A DNA stretch of 64,000 bases from an uncultured Eubacteriales bacterium (GTDB lineage: Bacteria; Bacillota; Clostridia; Lachnospirales; Lachnospiraceae). The stretch spans positions 96,805 to 160,804 of the forward strand of contig CATOIK010000003.1 of assembly GCA_951800645.1 (NCBI GenBank). The letters are read 5' to 3'. The stretch's first letter is position 1. Every line of letters begins with the position of its first letter. The notes beneath the pieces were generated by a model, which made no database searches, was not told where the DNA came from, and saw only the letters and a program-made list of their open reading frames with translations. This document shows positions 42,809 through 51,958 of this stretch, piece by piece. The position numbers and the translations under genes were made by a program.

Positions 42809-43528
42809 TTAACCATTTAAATATTCCCGCATCTGTTTCAGAATCTTTTTTTCCAACCGGGAAACCTGCACCTGGGAAATGTTTAAATCTGCCGCAATTT
42901 TACTCTGGGTCTGATTTTCAAAATACCGCCTGATAATGATGTTCCGGTCTTTTTCCGACAGCTGCTCCAGAAGCTGTTTTAAGACCATCCGGTTCATCAT
43001 CTCCTCCTGCTCCTGCCGCTCATCTAAAATCCGGTCCATCAGACACAGATTCTTATCCTCTCCGCCGCCTGCAGGCCGGTACAGAGATTCCACCTCAGCT
43101 CCTGCCTCTAAAGAGGCGGCAATTTCCTCCCGGCTTACCCCCATTTCCCGGGAAATCTCGTCCAGCCCCGGCTCCCGCCCCAGACTCTTTGTCATCTGTT
43201 CCCGGACGGCAGCCACCCGCACGCCCAGCTCCTTCACAGAGCGGCTCACCTTAATCATGCCGTCGTCCCGGAGAAACCGTTTGATTTCCCCGGTAATCAT
43301 AGGCACTGCATAGGTGGAAAACCGCACTTCAAAATCCAGGTTGAATTTGTCTATGGATTTTAAGAGGCCGATGCAGCCAATCTGAAACAGATCCTCAGGA
43401 TCGTACCCTCTGCCTGCAAACCGGCGCACAATACTCCACACCAGGCCTACATTGTCGGTCACCAGCTTGTCTCTGGCCTGATTATCTCCAGCGTGGGCCA
43501 GCCGAATCAGTTCCTTTAACTCGTCCAT
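42809..43528 (-). CDS. sigF: RNA polymerase sigma-F factor
   Basis: A 239-residue sigma-70 family factor that starts the forespore programme. Region 2 is visible as GLVWSIVRRFAGRGYDPEDLFQIGCIGLLKSIDKF and FSTYAVPMITGEIKRFLRDDG. Region 3 has SLGREPGLDEISREMGVS, and region 4 has the helix-turn-helix QSKIAADLNISQVQVSRLEKKI. SpoIIAB, encoded four bases upstream, holds it inactive. The very short gap supports coupled synthesis of sigma and anti-sigma. Length is close to B. subtilis SigF. Confidence 0.97.
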   Translation of the reverse strand: MDELKELIRLAHAGDNQARDKLVTDNVGLVWSIVRRFAGRGYDPEDLFQIGCIGLLKSIDKFNLDFEVRFSTYAVPMITGEIKRFLRDDGMIKVSRSVKELGVRVAAVREQMTKSLGREPGLDEISREMGVSREEIAASLEAGAEVESLYRPAGGGEDKNLCLMDRILDERQEQEEMMNRMVLKQLLEQLSEKDRNIIIRRYFENQTQSKIAADLNISQVQVSRLEKKILKQMREYLNG

Positions 43529-43532
43529 GCCC

Positions 43533-43949
43533 TCACCTGCCGATTTTCTTTTTCATAACGACCAGAGTGCCCTGTCCGGGAGAGGATTCCACTGTTACCT
43601 GATCCATAAAGGCCTCCATAAAGGAAAAGCCCATGCCTGACCGCTCCCCGCTTTTGTCTGTGGTAAACATGGGCTGGCGGGCCTCCTCCACATTGGAAAT
43701 TCCGATTCCCTTGTCTCGGATTTTCACAGTCAGCTCCCGTCCTTCTATTTCCACCTCTACCTGAATGATGCCCTCTGCCCCTTGGTAGCCGTGGATTTCT
43801 GCGTTGGTTACCGCCTCCGACACAGCGGTTTTTACATCGTTTAACTCCTCTAAGGTAGGATCTAAGCGGCTTATAAACACAGCCACCACCACCCTGGCAA
43901 ATTCTTCATTTTTTGACCGGCTCTCCAGCTCCATCCGAAAGCGTTCCAT
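43533..43949 (-). CDS. spoIIAB: Anti-sigma F factor SpoIIAB (serine kinase)
   Basis: A 138-residue GHKL kinase that binds sigma-F and phosphorylates SpoIIAA. The N-box is EAVTNAEIHGYQGA (45-58), the G1 box DKGIGI (79-84) and the G2 region SGERSGMGFSF (100-110). Homology starts at NEEFARVVVAVFISRLDPTLEEL. AGGAGG and GGAG lie upstream of the ATG. It lies between spoIIAA and sigF, the universal order. Confidence 0.97.
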   Translation of the reverse strand: MERFRMELESRSKNEEFARVVVAVFISRLDPTLEELNDVKTAVSEAVTNAEIHGYQGAEGIIQVEVEIEGRELTVKIRDKGIGISNVEEARQPMFTTDKSGERSGMGFSFMEAFMDQVTVESSPGQGTLVVMKKKIGR

Positions 43950-43969
43950 TTCTCCTATCCTCCTGTTCT

Positions 43970-44311
43970 CTAACCTGCAATCGCTGCTTCTTTGGAATCA
44001 AAATGCTCCATCAGCCGATGAATGCCTCCAATAGCCAGCACCCGGCCCACCTGAGCGTTGACGCCGTACAAAGTAACCTTTCCCCCGCTTCCCGCCATCT
44101 GCTTGTAACGGTTTAAAAGCACGCCGATACCAGAGGAATCCATAAACTGAGTTTTGGAAAAATCAAACACCACCTTGTTTATGTAGTTTTCGGAGAACAA
44201 TAAATCCGTTTCATACCGCAGGTTGCGGCAGTTGTGATGATCCAGCTCCTTAGGCAGGTGGATTACCAGCACCTGGCCTCTGGCCTCGTAGGTAAAAGTC
44301 TGTTCTGTCAT
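43970..44311 (-). CDS. spoIIAA: Anti-sigma F factor antagonist SpoIIAA
   Basis: A 113-residue STAS protein. The phosphorylated Ser lies in MDSSGIGVLLNRYK (Ser59/60). When dephosphorylated by SpoIIE it releases sigma-F from SpoIIAB. AAAGGAG is before the ATG. The region upstream is AT-rich with a GAATCATTC-like stretch that could hold a sigma-H -10 (GAAT), but I cannot place a firm -35. It is the first gene of the spoIIA-spoVA block, which is cut off from the preceding gene by a strong terminator. Confidence 0.96.
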   Translation of the reverse strand: MTEQTFTYEARGQVLVIHLPKELDHHNCRNLRYETDLLFSENYINKVVFDFSKTQFMDSSGIGVLLNRYKQMAGSGGKVTLYGVNAQVGRVLAIGGIHRLMEHFDSKEAAIAG

Positions 44312-44380
44312 AAAAATTGCTCCTTTCAGATAAATTGCTGCAGTGAATGATTCATAAAACCAGCTTTTCTATATATTGAA

Positions 44381-44435
44381 AAAAAGCACGGCAGATAAGA
44401 GAACGCTTTTCGTTCTTCTTTCTCTGTCGTGCTTT
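44381..44435 (-). terminator. Terminator between the TPR gene and the spoIIA block
   Basis: AAAGCACGGCAGA pairs with TCTGTCGTGCTTT with one mismatch around a loop that itself pairs (AGAACG...CGTTCT). A T-run follows on the minus strand. It starts about 20 bases after the TPR gene's stop. Confidence 0.88.
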
Positions 44436-44455
44436 AAGCTTTGCTTCTTAAATAT

Positions 44456-45763
44456 TTAGTATCCCCGCTGCTCCTTTGCATCGTCTGCGTATTCGCTGTC
44501 CGGGTAGTTCATAATAATATCGCCGAAATACTGGTTGGCAGTGTCCGTATCTTCTAAAGCTGCATAAGCCAGACCCAACTTATAGATTACTTCCGTATTT
44601 CCGGGGCGGATCTGCAGGCTCTTGTTGTAATAGTCAATCGCCTGGGCGGGGCCGCCGCTTCCGTTCATGGCCTCATCCCCCATGGCAAGTAAGGTCTGCC
44701 AGCCGTTTTCCGCCATATCGGCATGAATCCAGGCTACCGTATTGTCCAAAACGCCATCGTTTAACACATTCATGTCTGTGGACACATATAAAAGCGCCGC
44801 AGTTCTGGCGTCCTCTGTCCGGTAAGCCTCTAAAATCTTCACCAGATTCTGGTACTGGCTTAAGACGCCGCCGTTGTCGCTGACTAAGGAAGCCAACTGG
44901 GTTTCCGCCTGCTCCCTGGCCGCCTTCGCAGTTTCAATGTCTTTGTTTAACTGGTCAATCTCAATGCTTTTCTGATTGATGATCTCCAGGTTTGCAACCT
45001 GCTCCTGATTGTGCATTGCATTTAAGGACTCGGTCTTGGCCGGCATAACCAGGAAGAAAATAACCATAGCCCCCAGCACCAAACCTGTCAGAATGTTTAA
45101 AACAGACTGCCAGCCAGTATTTTCCTTGTAGCTGGGCGGAATGATGATGTCATCGTCCTGCATCTGCCGGTGGGAAAAGGCATTCTTCAGTTTCCGCTTC
45201 TCTACCTCTGCCCGGCCGGTGTTCCGTTTAGCTACCGCCATATACCGCTGCGCCGTGGGATTATAATGGTCTACTTTCAGCACCTGATAAAGGCAGCTTC
45301 CCGCCTTGATATAGTCCTCATGGTGAATGTATAACACAGCCAGCAGTTCCTGGGCTTTCACATAGTTAGGAAACTCGTCCAGCATCCGCATTAACAGCAG
45401 CACTGCCAAATCCTCATTGTCATTTTTGGCGTACTGAAGCGCCTGGTTGTATTTTTTCGCCGCCTGATCCGCCGCTTCCAGATAGCTTCTGGAGGCATGA
45501 ACGGCATGCAGATATTCCTCTGCCAGATTGTCCTGCTCCTGCAGATTCAGGCTGATGACCCACTGGATCATGGCCGCCCCCGCCTCTCCAATCTCCAGAT
45601 AGATAAGGCCTAACAGATTTCTTGCGTCTGTCTGGAACTTATCGAACCGCAGGCTTTTTTTCAAAGCAGCCACTGCCCCGGTTAAATCCCGGTGGCCGGC
45701 CCGCTCCAGTCCCAGATTGTAGTATGCATTGGCAATCCGGCGGTTTTTTATTCTAATATCCAT
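44456..45763 (-). CDS. Membrane-anchored TPR protein
   Basis: A 435-residue protein. Residues 1-200 have TPR-like repeats (NAYYNLGLERAGHRDLTGAVAALKKSL; KAQELLAVLYIHHEDYIKAGSCLYQVLK). A membrane helix lies at about 220-240 (VLNILTGLVLGAMVIFFLV). A coiled coil follows (VANLEIINQKSIEIDQLNKDIETAKAAREQAETQLASL near 255-295), then a second TPR set outside (AIDYYNKSLQIRPGNTEVIYKLGLAYAALEDTDTANQYFGDI near 375-420). It would hold partners on both sides of the membrane, by inference. No enzyme motif is seen. It is the last gene of the block that starts with the large protein of unknown function and ends at a terminator. Confidence 0.78.
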   Translation of the reverse strand: MDIRIKNRRIANAYYNLGLERAGHRDLTGAVAALKKSLRFDKFQTDARNLLGLIYLEIGEAGAAMIQWVISLNLQEQDNLAEEYLHAVHASRSYLEAADQAAKKYNQALQYAKNDNEDLAVLLLMRMLDEFPNYVKAQELLAVLYIHHEDYIKAGSCLYQVLKVDHYNPTAQRYMAVAKRNTGRAEVEKRKLKNAFSHRQMQDDDIIIPPSYKENTGWQSVLNILTGLVLGAMVIFFLVMPAKTESLNAMHNQEQVANLEIINQKSIEIDQLNKDIETAKAAREQAETQLASLVSDNGGVLSQYQNLVKILEAYRTEDARTAALLYVSTDMNVLNDGVLDNTVAWIHADMAENGWQTLLAMGDEAMNGSGGPAQAIDYYNKSLQIRPGNTEVIYKLGLAYAALEDTDTANQYFGDIIMNYPDSEYADDAKEQRGY

Positions 45764-45775
45764 TCTGTCCCCGCC

Positions 45776-45913
45776 TTATTCTTTGCTGCCTTTTAAAAAT
45801 TCCACCATCAGATCCGTCATATCTGTTAAATCTTCCCGGACGATGGCCTCCTCCACCTCGCCTACTTCCAGGCTTGGCTTGAAGCGGGTAATCTCCGTCT
45901 CAAAATCCAGCAT
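45776..45913 (-). CDS. Small acidic protein of 45 residues, unknown function
   Basis: A very short gene starting MLDFETEITRFKPSLEVGEV and ending LMVEFLKGSKE. AAGGAGG lies seven bases before the ATG. The stop is 12 bases before the TPR gene and its start is 12 bases after folC, so it fills the gap exactly, as a real operon member would. The protein is acidic and helical with no motif I recognise. Its product may bind the TPR protein encoded next. Confidence 0.65.
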   Translation of the reverse strand: MLDFETEITRFKPSLEVGEVEEAIVREDLTDMTDLMVEFLKGSKE

Positions 45914-45925
45914 GGTTCTTCCTCC

Positions 45926-47161
45926 TTACGCCTCCAAAGCGGACAGCGCCGCCTTAATCTCTCCAATCAGATAGAGGGAACCGGCCACATAAAGCCGGTC
46001 TGTTTCTTTTTTACAGGCCAGGGCATGGGATAATGCCTGTCCTACATTGTCATACTGCTCCACAAGGGGACATCCTGCCGCCCGGAAGGCGTCTGCCAGG
46101 GTATCTGTTTTCAGTCCCCTGCTGCTTTCTAACTGCACCACTGTAACATGGGCTATGGAAAGCCCTTCCGCCAGCATCCGGATCATCTCCCGGTAGTCCT
46201 TATCCGAAACTGCAGCAAACAGCAGATGAAGCTCTCCCTCCGTATCCGGCTGCTGCTTTACCGCCTGGATAAAAGCAGTGACGCCGCCTGGATTGTGGGC
46301 GCCGTCCAGCCAGATGCCAGGACGGACCTGCTCCATTCTGCCTGGCCAAGAAACTCTGGAAAATCCGTTTAATATGGCGGTTTCATCTGCTCCCGGCACT
46401 GCCAGCACCTGAAGCGCCTTTGCAGCCAAAGATCCATTCACAGCCTGATAGGGCGCTGCAAAGAGATGGGTAAACCGTTCCTCCGCATCCGTTACCGGAT
46501 AGGCGGCTGCATGCATCTTAAGCGCCTGGGCCTTTATCACTGCGGAAGCCTCCTGACTGCATCCATCGTAAATCACCGGAACTCCCGGCTTAATGATCCC
46601 CGCCTTCTCCCCTGCAATCTGCTCTACAGTATCTCCCAGATACTGGGTGTGGTCCAGACTGATAGAAGTTATGATACAGGCTAAGGGGCGGCGAATCACA
46701 TTGGTAGTATCCAGCCTTCCCCCAAGCCCGGTTTCCAAAATCACATAGTCCGGCTTCTGCTTCCGAAAAAGCACCATAGCCATGAGAAACACAAACTCAA
46801 AAAAGGTAGGATGGCAGTACCCTTTTTTTATCATAGCCTCTGTCACCTGGAAAACTTCCTGAAAGCATTCCTCAAACAAAGGTTCCGATACCGGCTTTCC
46901 ATCCAGCAAAAACCGCTCTGTCACATCCACCAGATGGGGAGAAACAAAGGTTCCCACATGATAACCGGCCTCTAAAAGCACTGCCGTCAAGTCTGCGCAG
47001 ACAGAACCTTTTCCATTGGTTCCCGCCACATGAATTAAATTTAAGGCCTCATCGGGATTTCCCAGTTCTTCCAGAAAATCCCGAACCTCTTTCAAAGTAT
47101 TTTTCTTTCTTGTCCAAAAGGGAATCTCTAACAGATACTCCCGCGCATTCTGCTTGTTCAT
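45926..47161 (-). CDS. folC: Folylpolyglutamate synthase / dihydrofolate synthase
   Basis: A 411-residue Mur-ligase-fold enzyme that adds glutamate to folates, and in many bacteria also makes dihydrofolate. The P-loop is HVAGTNGKGSVCADL (near 45-59). The family block ILETGLGGRLDTTNVI, the metal-binding SISLDHTQYLGDT and GEKAGIIKPGVPVI follow, then LDGAHNPGG and the C-terminal domain. Length is usual. It lies 38 bases after valS, a common pairing in Firmicutes. Confidence 0.95.
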   Translation of the reverse strand: MNKQNAREYLLEIPFWTRKKNTLKEVRDFLEELGNPDEALNLIHVAGTNGKGSVCADLTAVLLEAGYHVGTFVSPHLVDVTERFLLDGKPVSEPLFEECFQEVFQVTEAMIKKGYCHPTFFEFVFLMAMVLFRKQKPDYVILETGLGGRLDTTNVIRRPLACIITSISLDHTQYLGDTVEQIAGEKAGIIKPGVPVIYDGCSQEASAVIKAQALKMHAAAYPVTDAEERFTHLFAAPYQAVNGSLAAKALQVLAVPGADETAILNGFSRVSWPGRMEQVRPGIWLDGAHNPGGVTAFIQAVKQQPDTEGELHLLFAAVSDKDYREMIRMLAEGLSIAHVTVVQLESSRGLKTDTLADAFRAAGCPLVEQYDNVGQALSHALACKKETDRLYVAGSLYLIGEIKAALSALEA

Positions 47162-47199
47162 AATTCTGTCTGTTAATTTATATGCAGGTTTTTCCCCTT

Positions 47200-49860
47200 T
47201 TATGCCTGAAGCTGGGCCAGACGCTCCTCTACCTGAGCCATCATCTGGGTATATTTCTCCAGCTTCGCCTTTTCCTCGTTGATCTTGGCCTCCGGAGCCT
47301 TGCTTACAAACTTTTCATTGCTCAGCATACCAGTTACCCGCGCCAGCTCCTTAGAAAGCCGTTCTTTCTCCTTTTCCAGCCGTTCCATCTCCTTAGCGAC
47401 ATCTACCAGCTCTGCAAAAGGCATGTAGATGGCTGCGCCCGGAATAACTGCAGATACGGCATCATCGTCAATGCCGGCCTTGTCCTTCTGCAGGCACACC
47501 TGGCTGGCATAGCCTAAGGCAGCAAAGAACACCTTGCTGTACTCAAAAATAGCAAGCAGCTCCTGATTCTCAGAAACTACAAAAACCTTTGCTTTCTTGC
47601 TGGGAGGCACATTCATGGAAGTGCGTACGCCACGGATGGCACGGACTGCCTCCTTAATGGTTTCCACAGCCTTCTCCTCTGCTTCAAAGTTCCACTCTGC
47701 CTTAAACTCCGGCCAGGAAGAAATCATGATCGACTCCTCGTCCTCCTGCAGGTTGCAGAAAATTTCCTCTGTCAAAAACGGCATGTAGGGATGCAAAAGC
47801 TTTAAGGAGTTGATCAGCACCGTCTTTAAGGTCCAAACAGCCGCCGTGTGGGTAGCGTCCTCATCGTTCCACAGACGAGGCTTCACCATCTCAATGTACC
47901 AGTCGCAGAACTCCTCCCAGATAAAGTCGTAAACCTTCTGGAGGGCGATGCCCAGCTCATACTTGTCCAGATTTTCCGTTACATCCTTAGCCAGAGTGTT
48001 GACCTTGGAGAGGATCCACTTATCCGCCATGGTAAGCTGCTGATTTTCTGCCGCCAGCTTCTCCGGATCTGCCTTCTCCATGTTCATCATAATGAACCGG
48101 GAAGCATTCCATACCTTGTTGGCAAAGTTCCGGCTGTTCTCCACCCGCTCCCAGTAAAAGCGCATGTCATTGCCCGGCGCATTTCCGGTAATCAGGGTCA
48201 TACGGAGCGCGTCTGCACCGTATTTATCAATCACCTCCAGAGGGTCGATGCCGTTTCCTAAGGATTTGCTCATCTTCCGTCCTTGGCTGTCTCTTACCAG
48301 ACCGTGAATCAGCACCGTATGGAACGGAGTCTTTCCGGTCTGCTCAATGCCGGAGAATACCATACGGATTACCCAGAAGAAAATAATATCGTATCCGGTT
48401 ACTAAAACATCGGTAGGATAGAAATAATCCAGCTCCTCTGTTTTTTCCGGCCATCCCAGAGTAGAGAAAGGCCACAGGGCAGAGGAAAACCAGGTGTCTA
48501 AGGTATCCTCATCCTGCTTAAAGTGGACGCAGCCGCACTTGGGACACTTCTCTGGCATGGATTTTGCCACTACGATCTCGCCGCATTCCTGGCAGTAGTA
48601 AGCGGGAATCCGGTGTCCCCACCACAGCTGTCTGGAAATACACCAGTCCCGGATGCCTTCCAGCCAGTGAAGGTAGGTTTTTCCAAAGCTTTCCGGCACA
48701 AACTTTAGCTGGCCGGATTTTAAAGCCTCAACAGCCGGCTTTGCCATTTCGTCCATACGAACAAACCACTGCTGCTTTACCATCGGCTCTACGGTGGTCT
48801 TGCACCGGTCGTGGGTTCCTACATTGTGGGAATGGGGAACTACCTTTACTAACAGTCCCTGTTCCTTTAAATCCTCTACCATGGCCTTTCTGGCCTCGTA
48901 GCGTTCCATACCATCGTACTTGCTGCCTGGGCAGTGAATGGTAGCGTCATCGTGCATGATGCACAGCTCCGGCAGATCATGGCGTCTTCCTACCTCAAAG
49001 TCGTTAGGGTCGTGAGCCGGGGTAATCTTTACACAGCCGGTTCCAAACTCCTTATCTACATAGGAATCTGCAACCACCGGAATCTGACGGCCGGTCAAGG
49101 GCAGCTCCAACATCTTTCCTACTAAATCCCTGTAGCGGTCATCCTCCGGATTTACAGCTACTGCCGTATCTCCCAGCAAGGTCTCCGGACGGGTGGTGGC
49201 AATCTCCACAAACCGGCCTTCCTCTCCCACGATCGGATAATTGATGTGCCAGAAAAAGCCGTCCTGCTCCTGATGCTCTACCTCTGCGTCGGAAATAGAG
49301 GTCTGGCAGACCGGGCACCAGTTGATAATACGGGAACCCTTGTAAATATAGCCCTTCTCGTACAGCTTGCAGAACACCTCTAACACTGCGTCAGAGCACC
49401 CCTCATCCATGGTGAACCGTTCCCGGTCCCAGTCTGCAGAAGAGCCTAACTTGTGAAGCTGATTGATGATGCGGGTGCCGTACTCTTTTCTCCAGTCCCA
49501 GCACTTTTCCAGAAACCCGTCCCGGCCCAGGTCATGCTTATCAACGCCTTCGCTCTTTAATTTGTCAATTACCTTTACTTCCGTAGCGATGGCTGCATGG
49601 TCTGTTCCCGGCTGCCAGAGAGCCTCATAGCCCTGCATCCGTTTATAGCGGGTTAAAATATCCTGCATGGTGTTGTCCAGGGCGTGACCCATATGCAGCT
49701 GTCCCGTAATGTTAGGCGGCGGCATTACGATGGTGAAAGGCTTTTTGCCTTCCCGCTTTCCCCGCTCAGCATCTGCGTGAAAGTACTTGTTGTCCAGCCA
49801 TTTCTGATAAATCTTCTCCTCAATGGCGGAAGGGTTATAGGTTTTTTCCAGTTCTTTCAT
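47200..49860 (-). CDS. valS: Valyl-tRNA synthetase
   Basis: An 886-residue class I synthetase. PPPNITGQLHMGHALDN holds the HIGH-like motif (HMGH). The editing domain includes TTRPETLLGDTAVAVNPEDDRY and the DWCISRQLWWGHRIPAYY block. KMSKS is GRKMSKSLGNGIDPLEVI near 530. The C-terminal ~60 residues form the coiled-coil arm (VDVAKEMERLEKEKERLSKELARV). AAAGGA lies upstream of the ATG. Unlike leuS it has no T-box; it follows the small helical-repeat gene after only 49 bases and appears to be an internal gene of a long operon. Confidence 0.97.
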   Translation of the reverse strand: MKELEKTYNPSAIEEKIYQKWLDNKYFHADAERGKREGKKPFTIVMPPPNITGQLHMGHALDNTMQDILTRYKRMQGYEALWQPGTDHAAIATEVKVIDKLKSEGVDKHDLGRDGFLEKCWDWRKEYGTRIINQLHKLGSSADWDRERFTMDEGCSDAVLEVFCKLYEKGYIYKGSRIINWCPVCQTSISDAEVEHQEQDGFFWHINYPIVGEEGRFVEIATTRPETLLGDTAVAVNPEDDRYRDLVGKMLELPLTGRQIPVVADSYVDKEFGTGCVKITPAHDPNDFEVGRRHDLPELCIMHDDATIHCPGSKYDGMERYEARKAMVEDLKEQGLLVKVVPHSHNVGTHDRCKTTVEPMVKQQWFVRMDEMAKPAVEALKSGQLKFVPESFGKTYLHWLEGIRDWCISRQLWWGHRIPAYYCQECGEIVVAKSMPEKCPKCGCVHFKQDEDTLDTWFSSALWPFSTLGWPEKTEELDYFYPTDVLVTGYDIIFFWVIRMVFSGIEQTGKTPFHTVLIHGLVRDSQGRKMSKSLGNGIDPLEVIDKYGADALRMTLITGNAPGNDMRFYWERVENSRNFANKVWNASRFIMMNMEKADPEKLAAENQQLTMADKWILSKVNTLAKDVTENLDKYELGIALQKVYDFIWEEFCDWYIEMVKPRLWNDEDATHTAAVWTLKTVLINSLKLLHPYMPFLTEEIFCNLQEDEESIMISSWPEFKAEWNFEAEEKAVETIKEAVRAIRGVRTSMNVPPSKKAKVFVVSENQELLAIFEYSKVFFAALGYASQVCLQKDKAGIDDDAVSAVIPGAAIYMPFAELVDVAKEMERLEKEKERLSKELARVTGMLSNEKFVSKAPEAKINEEKAKLEKYTQMMAQVEERLAQLQA

Positions 49861-49909
49861 GACAATTCAATTCCTTTCCAAACAATGTAATCTATATAAG
49901 ACAATGCAT

Positions 49910-50722
49910 TTATGCCATAGTCCTGTATTCCTGTTTCCACTTGTGAAGCAGCCTGGCTTCCCCCTCCTGGCGGCGGATGGAATCCCGGTTAAACAGATCC
50001 TCCAACTGGCGCACCTGACTGGAATCCTCTGCCCCGGCCTGGGCTGCCTCAATGGAACTGTCCCACTGCGTTTGAAGTTCCTGGCTTATCAGAGCCTTAA
50101 ACCTGTCTCCCAGCTTTAAATTGGTGTTTAATTTTGTCAGGCAGTACATCTGATGGAGAATCCTTAAATCTGCCTGTTTTGAATAGGCCTGGCGGTAAGC
50201 GTCAAAGGCCTGCTCCATCCGGAACATCCGGGCATAACAGGAACCTAGGTTGTTCCAGACAACGGACAGAAATTCATCGTTCACCACCTGACTTTTCGGC
50301 AGCTCCAAAAGATCCTTATACTGTTCTGCCGCCCTGCCGTACTGGCGCAGGTAAAACAGCTCGTCTGCCCGCATCTTCCGGTACTCTGCCGGATGCTTTC
50401 TGCGGATTCCGGAAATCTGGTTCCGGTAACGGCTGATTTCTCCGGCGCTGTAGTAGTCGCTTTCCTGCAAAAGCATAATCAGGGGTTCATCCGGATCATC
50501 GCTGCTTTTTAACCACCGTTCCAGCTTCAGGGCCAGAAATCCCAGATTCAGTTCTTCCCGCAGGAAGGTAAACAGCGCTTCATTTAAAAAGCCGTCCATC
50601 ACCAACAGGGGATGGTTGTAAATCACATAGGCCAGCTCCTGGGAAGAATAAATGCGGATTCCCAGGCTTTCTATATAGAGAGGGCGCTTTACCTGCTCCT
50701 GTCTGCAAAGCAATAAACTCAT
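49910..50722 (-). CDS. Helical-repeat protein, partner of the Hsp70-like gene
   Basis: A 270-residue protein without signal peptide or membrane helix. The first ~100 residues include LCRQEQVKRPLYIESLGIRIYSSQELAYVIYNHPLLVMDGFLN (blocks near 5-45). The second half has TPR-like helices (YGRAAEQYKDLLELPKSQ; VWNNLGSCYARMFRMEQAFDAYRQAYSKQ). I recognise no named family; similar proteins occur in Lachnospiraceae in the same position. Its ATG overlaps the stop of the Hsp70-like gene by four bases (ATGA), so the two products are probably made together and may bind each other. Confidence 0.7.
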   Translation of the reverse strand: MSLLLCRQEQVKRPLYIESLGIRIYSSQELAYVIYNHPLLVMDGFLNEALFTFLREELNLGFLALKLERWLKSSDDPDEPLIMLLQESDYYSAGEISRYRNQISGIRRKHPAEYRKMRADELFYLRQYGRAAEQYKDLLELPKSQVVNDEFLSVVWNNLGSCYARMFRMEQAFDAYRQAYSKQADLRILHQMYCLTKLNTNLKLGDRFKALISQELQTQWDSSIEAAQAGAEDSSQVRQLEDLFNRDSIRRQEGEARLLHKWKQEYRTMA

Positions 50723-51942
50723 AGCATAACCTCTTGTCTGATCTGTATTTCCGAGGAGGGGAACAATTCTCCGAAGCCCCGGTCCTTAATCTTTACATCC
50801 ATGGTCTTATCATCCAAAAAGGACACCTGCACCTGTACCTTGGTAGTCCGCTCCGGCCGCAGGGGGAAGCCTTCCAGCTTGATAGATACCTGCTTTTTCC
50901 GGCGTATGTCCAGAGGCGTCACTGTAAAGTCTACCGTGTCCTGCCGGTCTGGAATCACATCTACTGTAGCTACCCGGTCAAACCAGTTTTCTCCGGCTCC
51001 CGCCAGCACCACGCTGGTCTCCTGTCCCTTGTGAAGCACATTCATGGAAATAGTGTGCTTTAACCGTCCGTCACAGATGACCGTAAAAGGATAGGAGGTC
51101 CGCTCCTGGGTGTAGTCCAGCGCCTTAAAAGCGGCGCCTTTGGAAAACAGAGCCGTCTCCATATACACCCGGCGCTTGGTACAGAGAAGCTTCATAAAAT
51201 CCTCTGCCCAGTCCCGGTTTTCAAATCCCTTTCCTGTCAGGAACACAGCAGAATAAGATTTTTTCTGCATAATCCGGTTGGCACAGGAACAGAGAATGGT
51301 ATCTGCCAGTCTGCCGCCGGAGGCCGTTCCTAAGATGTCCAGGTTAAACCCTTCATCCAGATCCTCGCACTCCGCCACCACCGTACTCTTTTTCATGCCT
51401 CGCTGTACCTTCATCTCGTAGTAGCGCAGCTTTTCATCTGACAGGTCAAACATGCCTACCACTCCGGTCCAGATTTCTTTTTTCTGACTTAAAATATAGT
51501 AAATAAAGCTTTCCGAATGACTCTCAATATGAATCTGCTCCCGGCTGACGCCAAGCGCTTCCCCGCAACTGTAAAGAGCCTCGATCAGCCTAGGTTCCAG
51601 CCAGTTTACAGTAAACACCAGCTGGCTGATTTTATCCTTTCCATACTCCCGCATGGGAAGGGCCGCTGCCCGCTCAATAAAAAGCTTAAGCAGCTCCTTT
51701 GCCTCATACCGGATCTCCACTAAGGTGGCATGGCCTTCCTTGCGGACCAGCTTTACCAGCTTGTCCACAATCAGACCGTCTCCCTTTAAGGTATGGGCGT
51801 AGGCCTCCTCTCCCACAAACCAGAGATCCTCCGTCTTATGACGGCAGATCACCGTTGGGATTGTCCAGGTCTTTTCTTCCTCTGCACAGTTAATCTGTGT
51901 ATATCCGTCGCACAGATCTATGCCAACAACCAGTTCCTCCAT
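50719..51942 (-). CDS. Hsp70/actin-like ATPase-fold protein (DUF5716-like)
   Basis: A 407-residue protein. The start VVGIDLCDGYTQINC looks like the phosphate-1 loop of Hsp70/actin proteins (GIDLGT in DnaK), with a changed end. Further blocks are VFTVNWLEPRLIEALYSCGEALGVSREQIHIESHSES (like the DnaK segment VPAYFND...A..AG) and VVGMFDLSDEKLRYY (phosphate 2-like). The C-terminal ~110 residues are a beta-rich domain (VDFTVTPLDIRRKKQVSIKLEGFPLRPERTTKVQVQVSF), which could match a substrate-binding beta sandwich. It lacks the clear DnaK linker and lid. I recall such clostridial proteins as DUF5716, but this is from memory. It lies between a 1193-residue protein and a helical-repeat protein in one tight unit. 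Confidence 0.68.
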   Translation of the reverse strand: MEELVVGIDLCDGYTQINCAEEEKTWTIPTVICRHKTEDLWFVGEEAYAHTLKGDGLIVDKLVKLVRKEGHATLVEIRYEAKELLKLFIERAAALPMREYGKDKISQLVFTVNWLEPRLIEALYSCGEALGVSREQIHIESHSESFIYYILSQKKEIWTGVVGMFDLSDEKLRYYEMKVQRGMKKSTVVAECEDLDEGFNLDILGTASGGRLADTILCSCANRIMQKKSYSAVFLTGKGFENRDWAEDFMKLLCTKRRVYMETALFSKGAAFKALDYTQERTSYPFTVICDGRLKHTISMNVLHKGQETSVVLAGAGENWFDRVATVDVIPDRQDTVDFTVTPLDIRRKKQVSIKLEGFPLRPERTTKVQVQVSFLDDKTMDVKIKDRGFGELFPSSEIQIRQEVML

Positions 51943-51958
51943 AAAAACCCCTTTATCT

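Noticed and set aside
47182..49910. A T-box leader for valS
   Set aside because: Only 49 bases lie between valS and the gene before it, with no T-box sequence or terminator.
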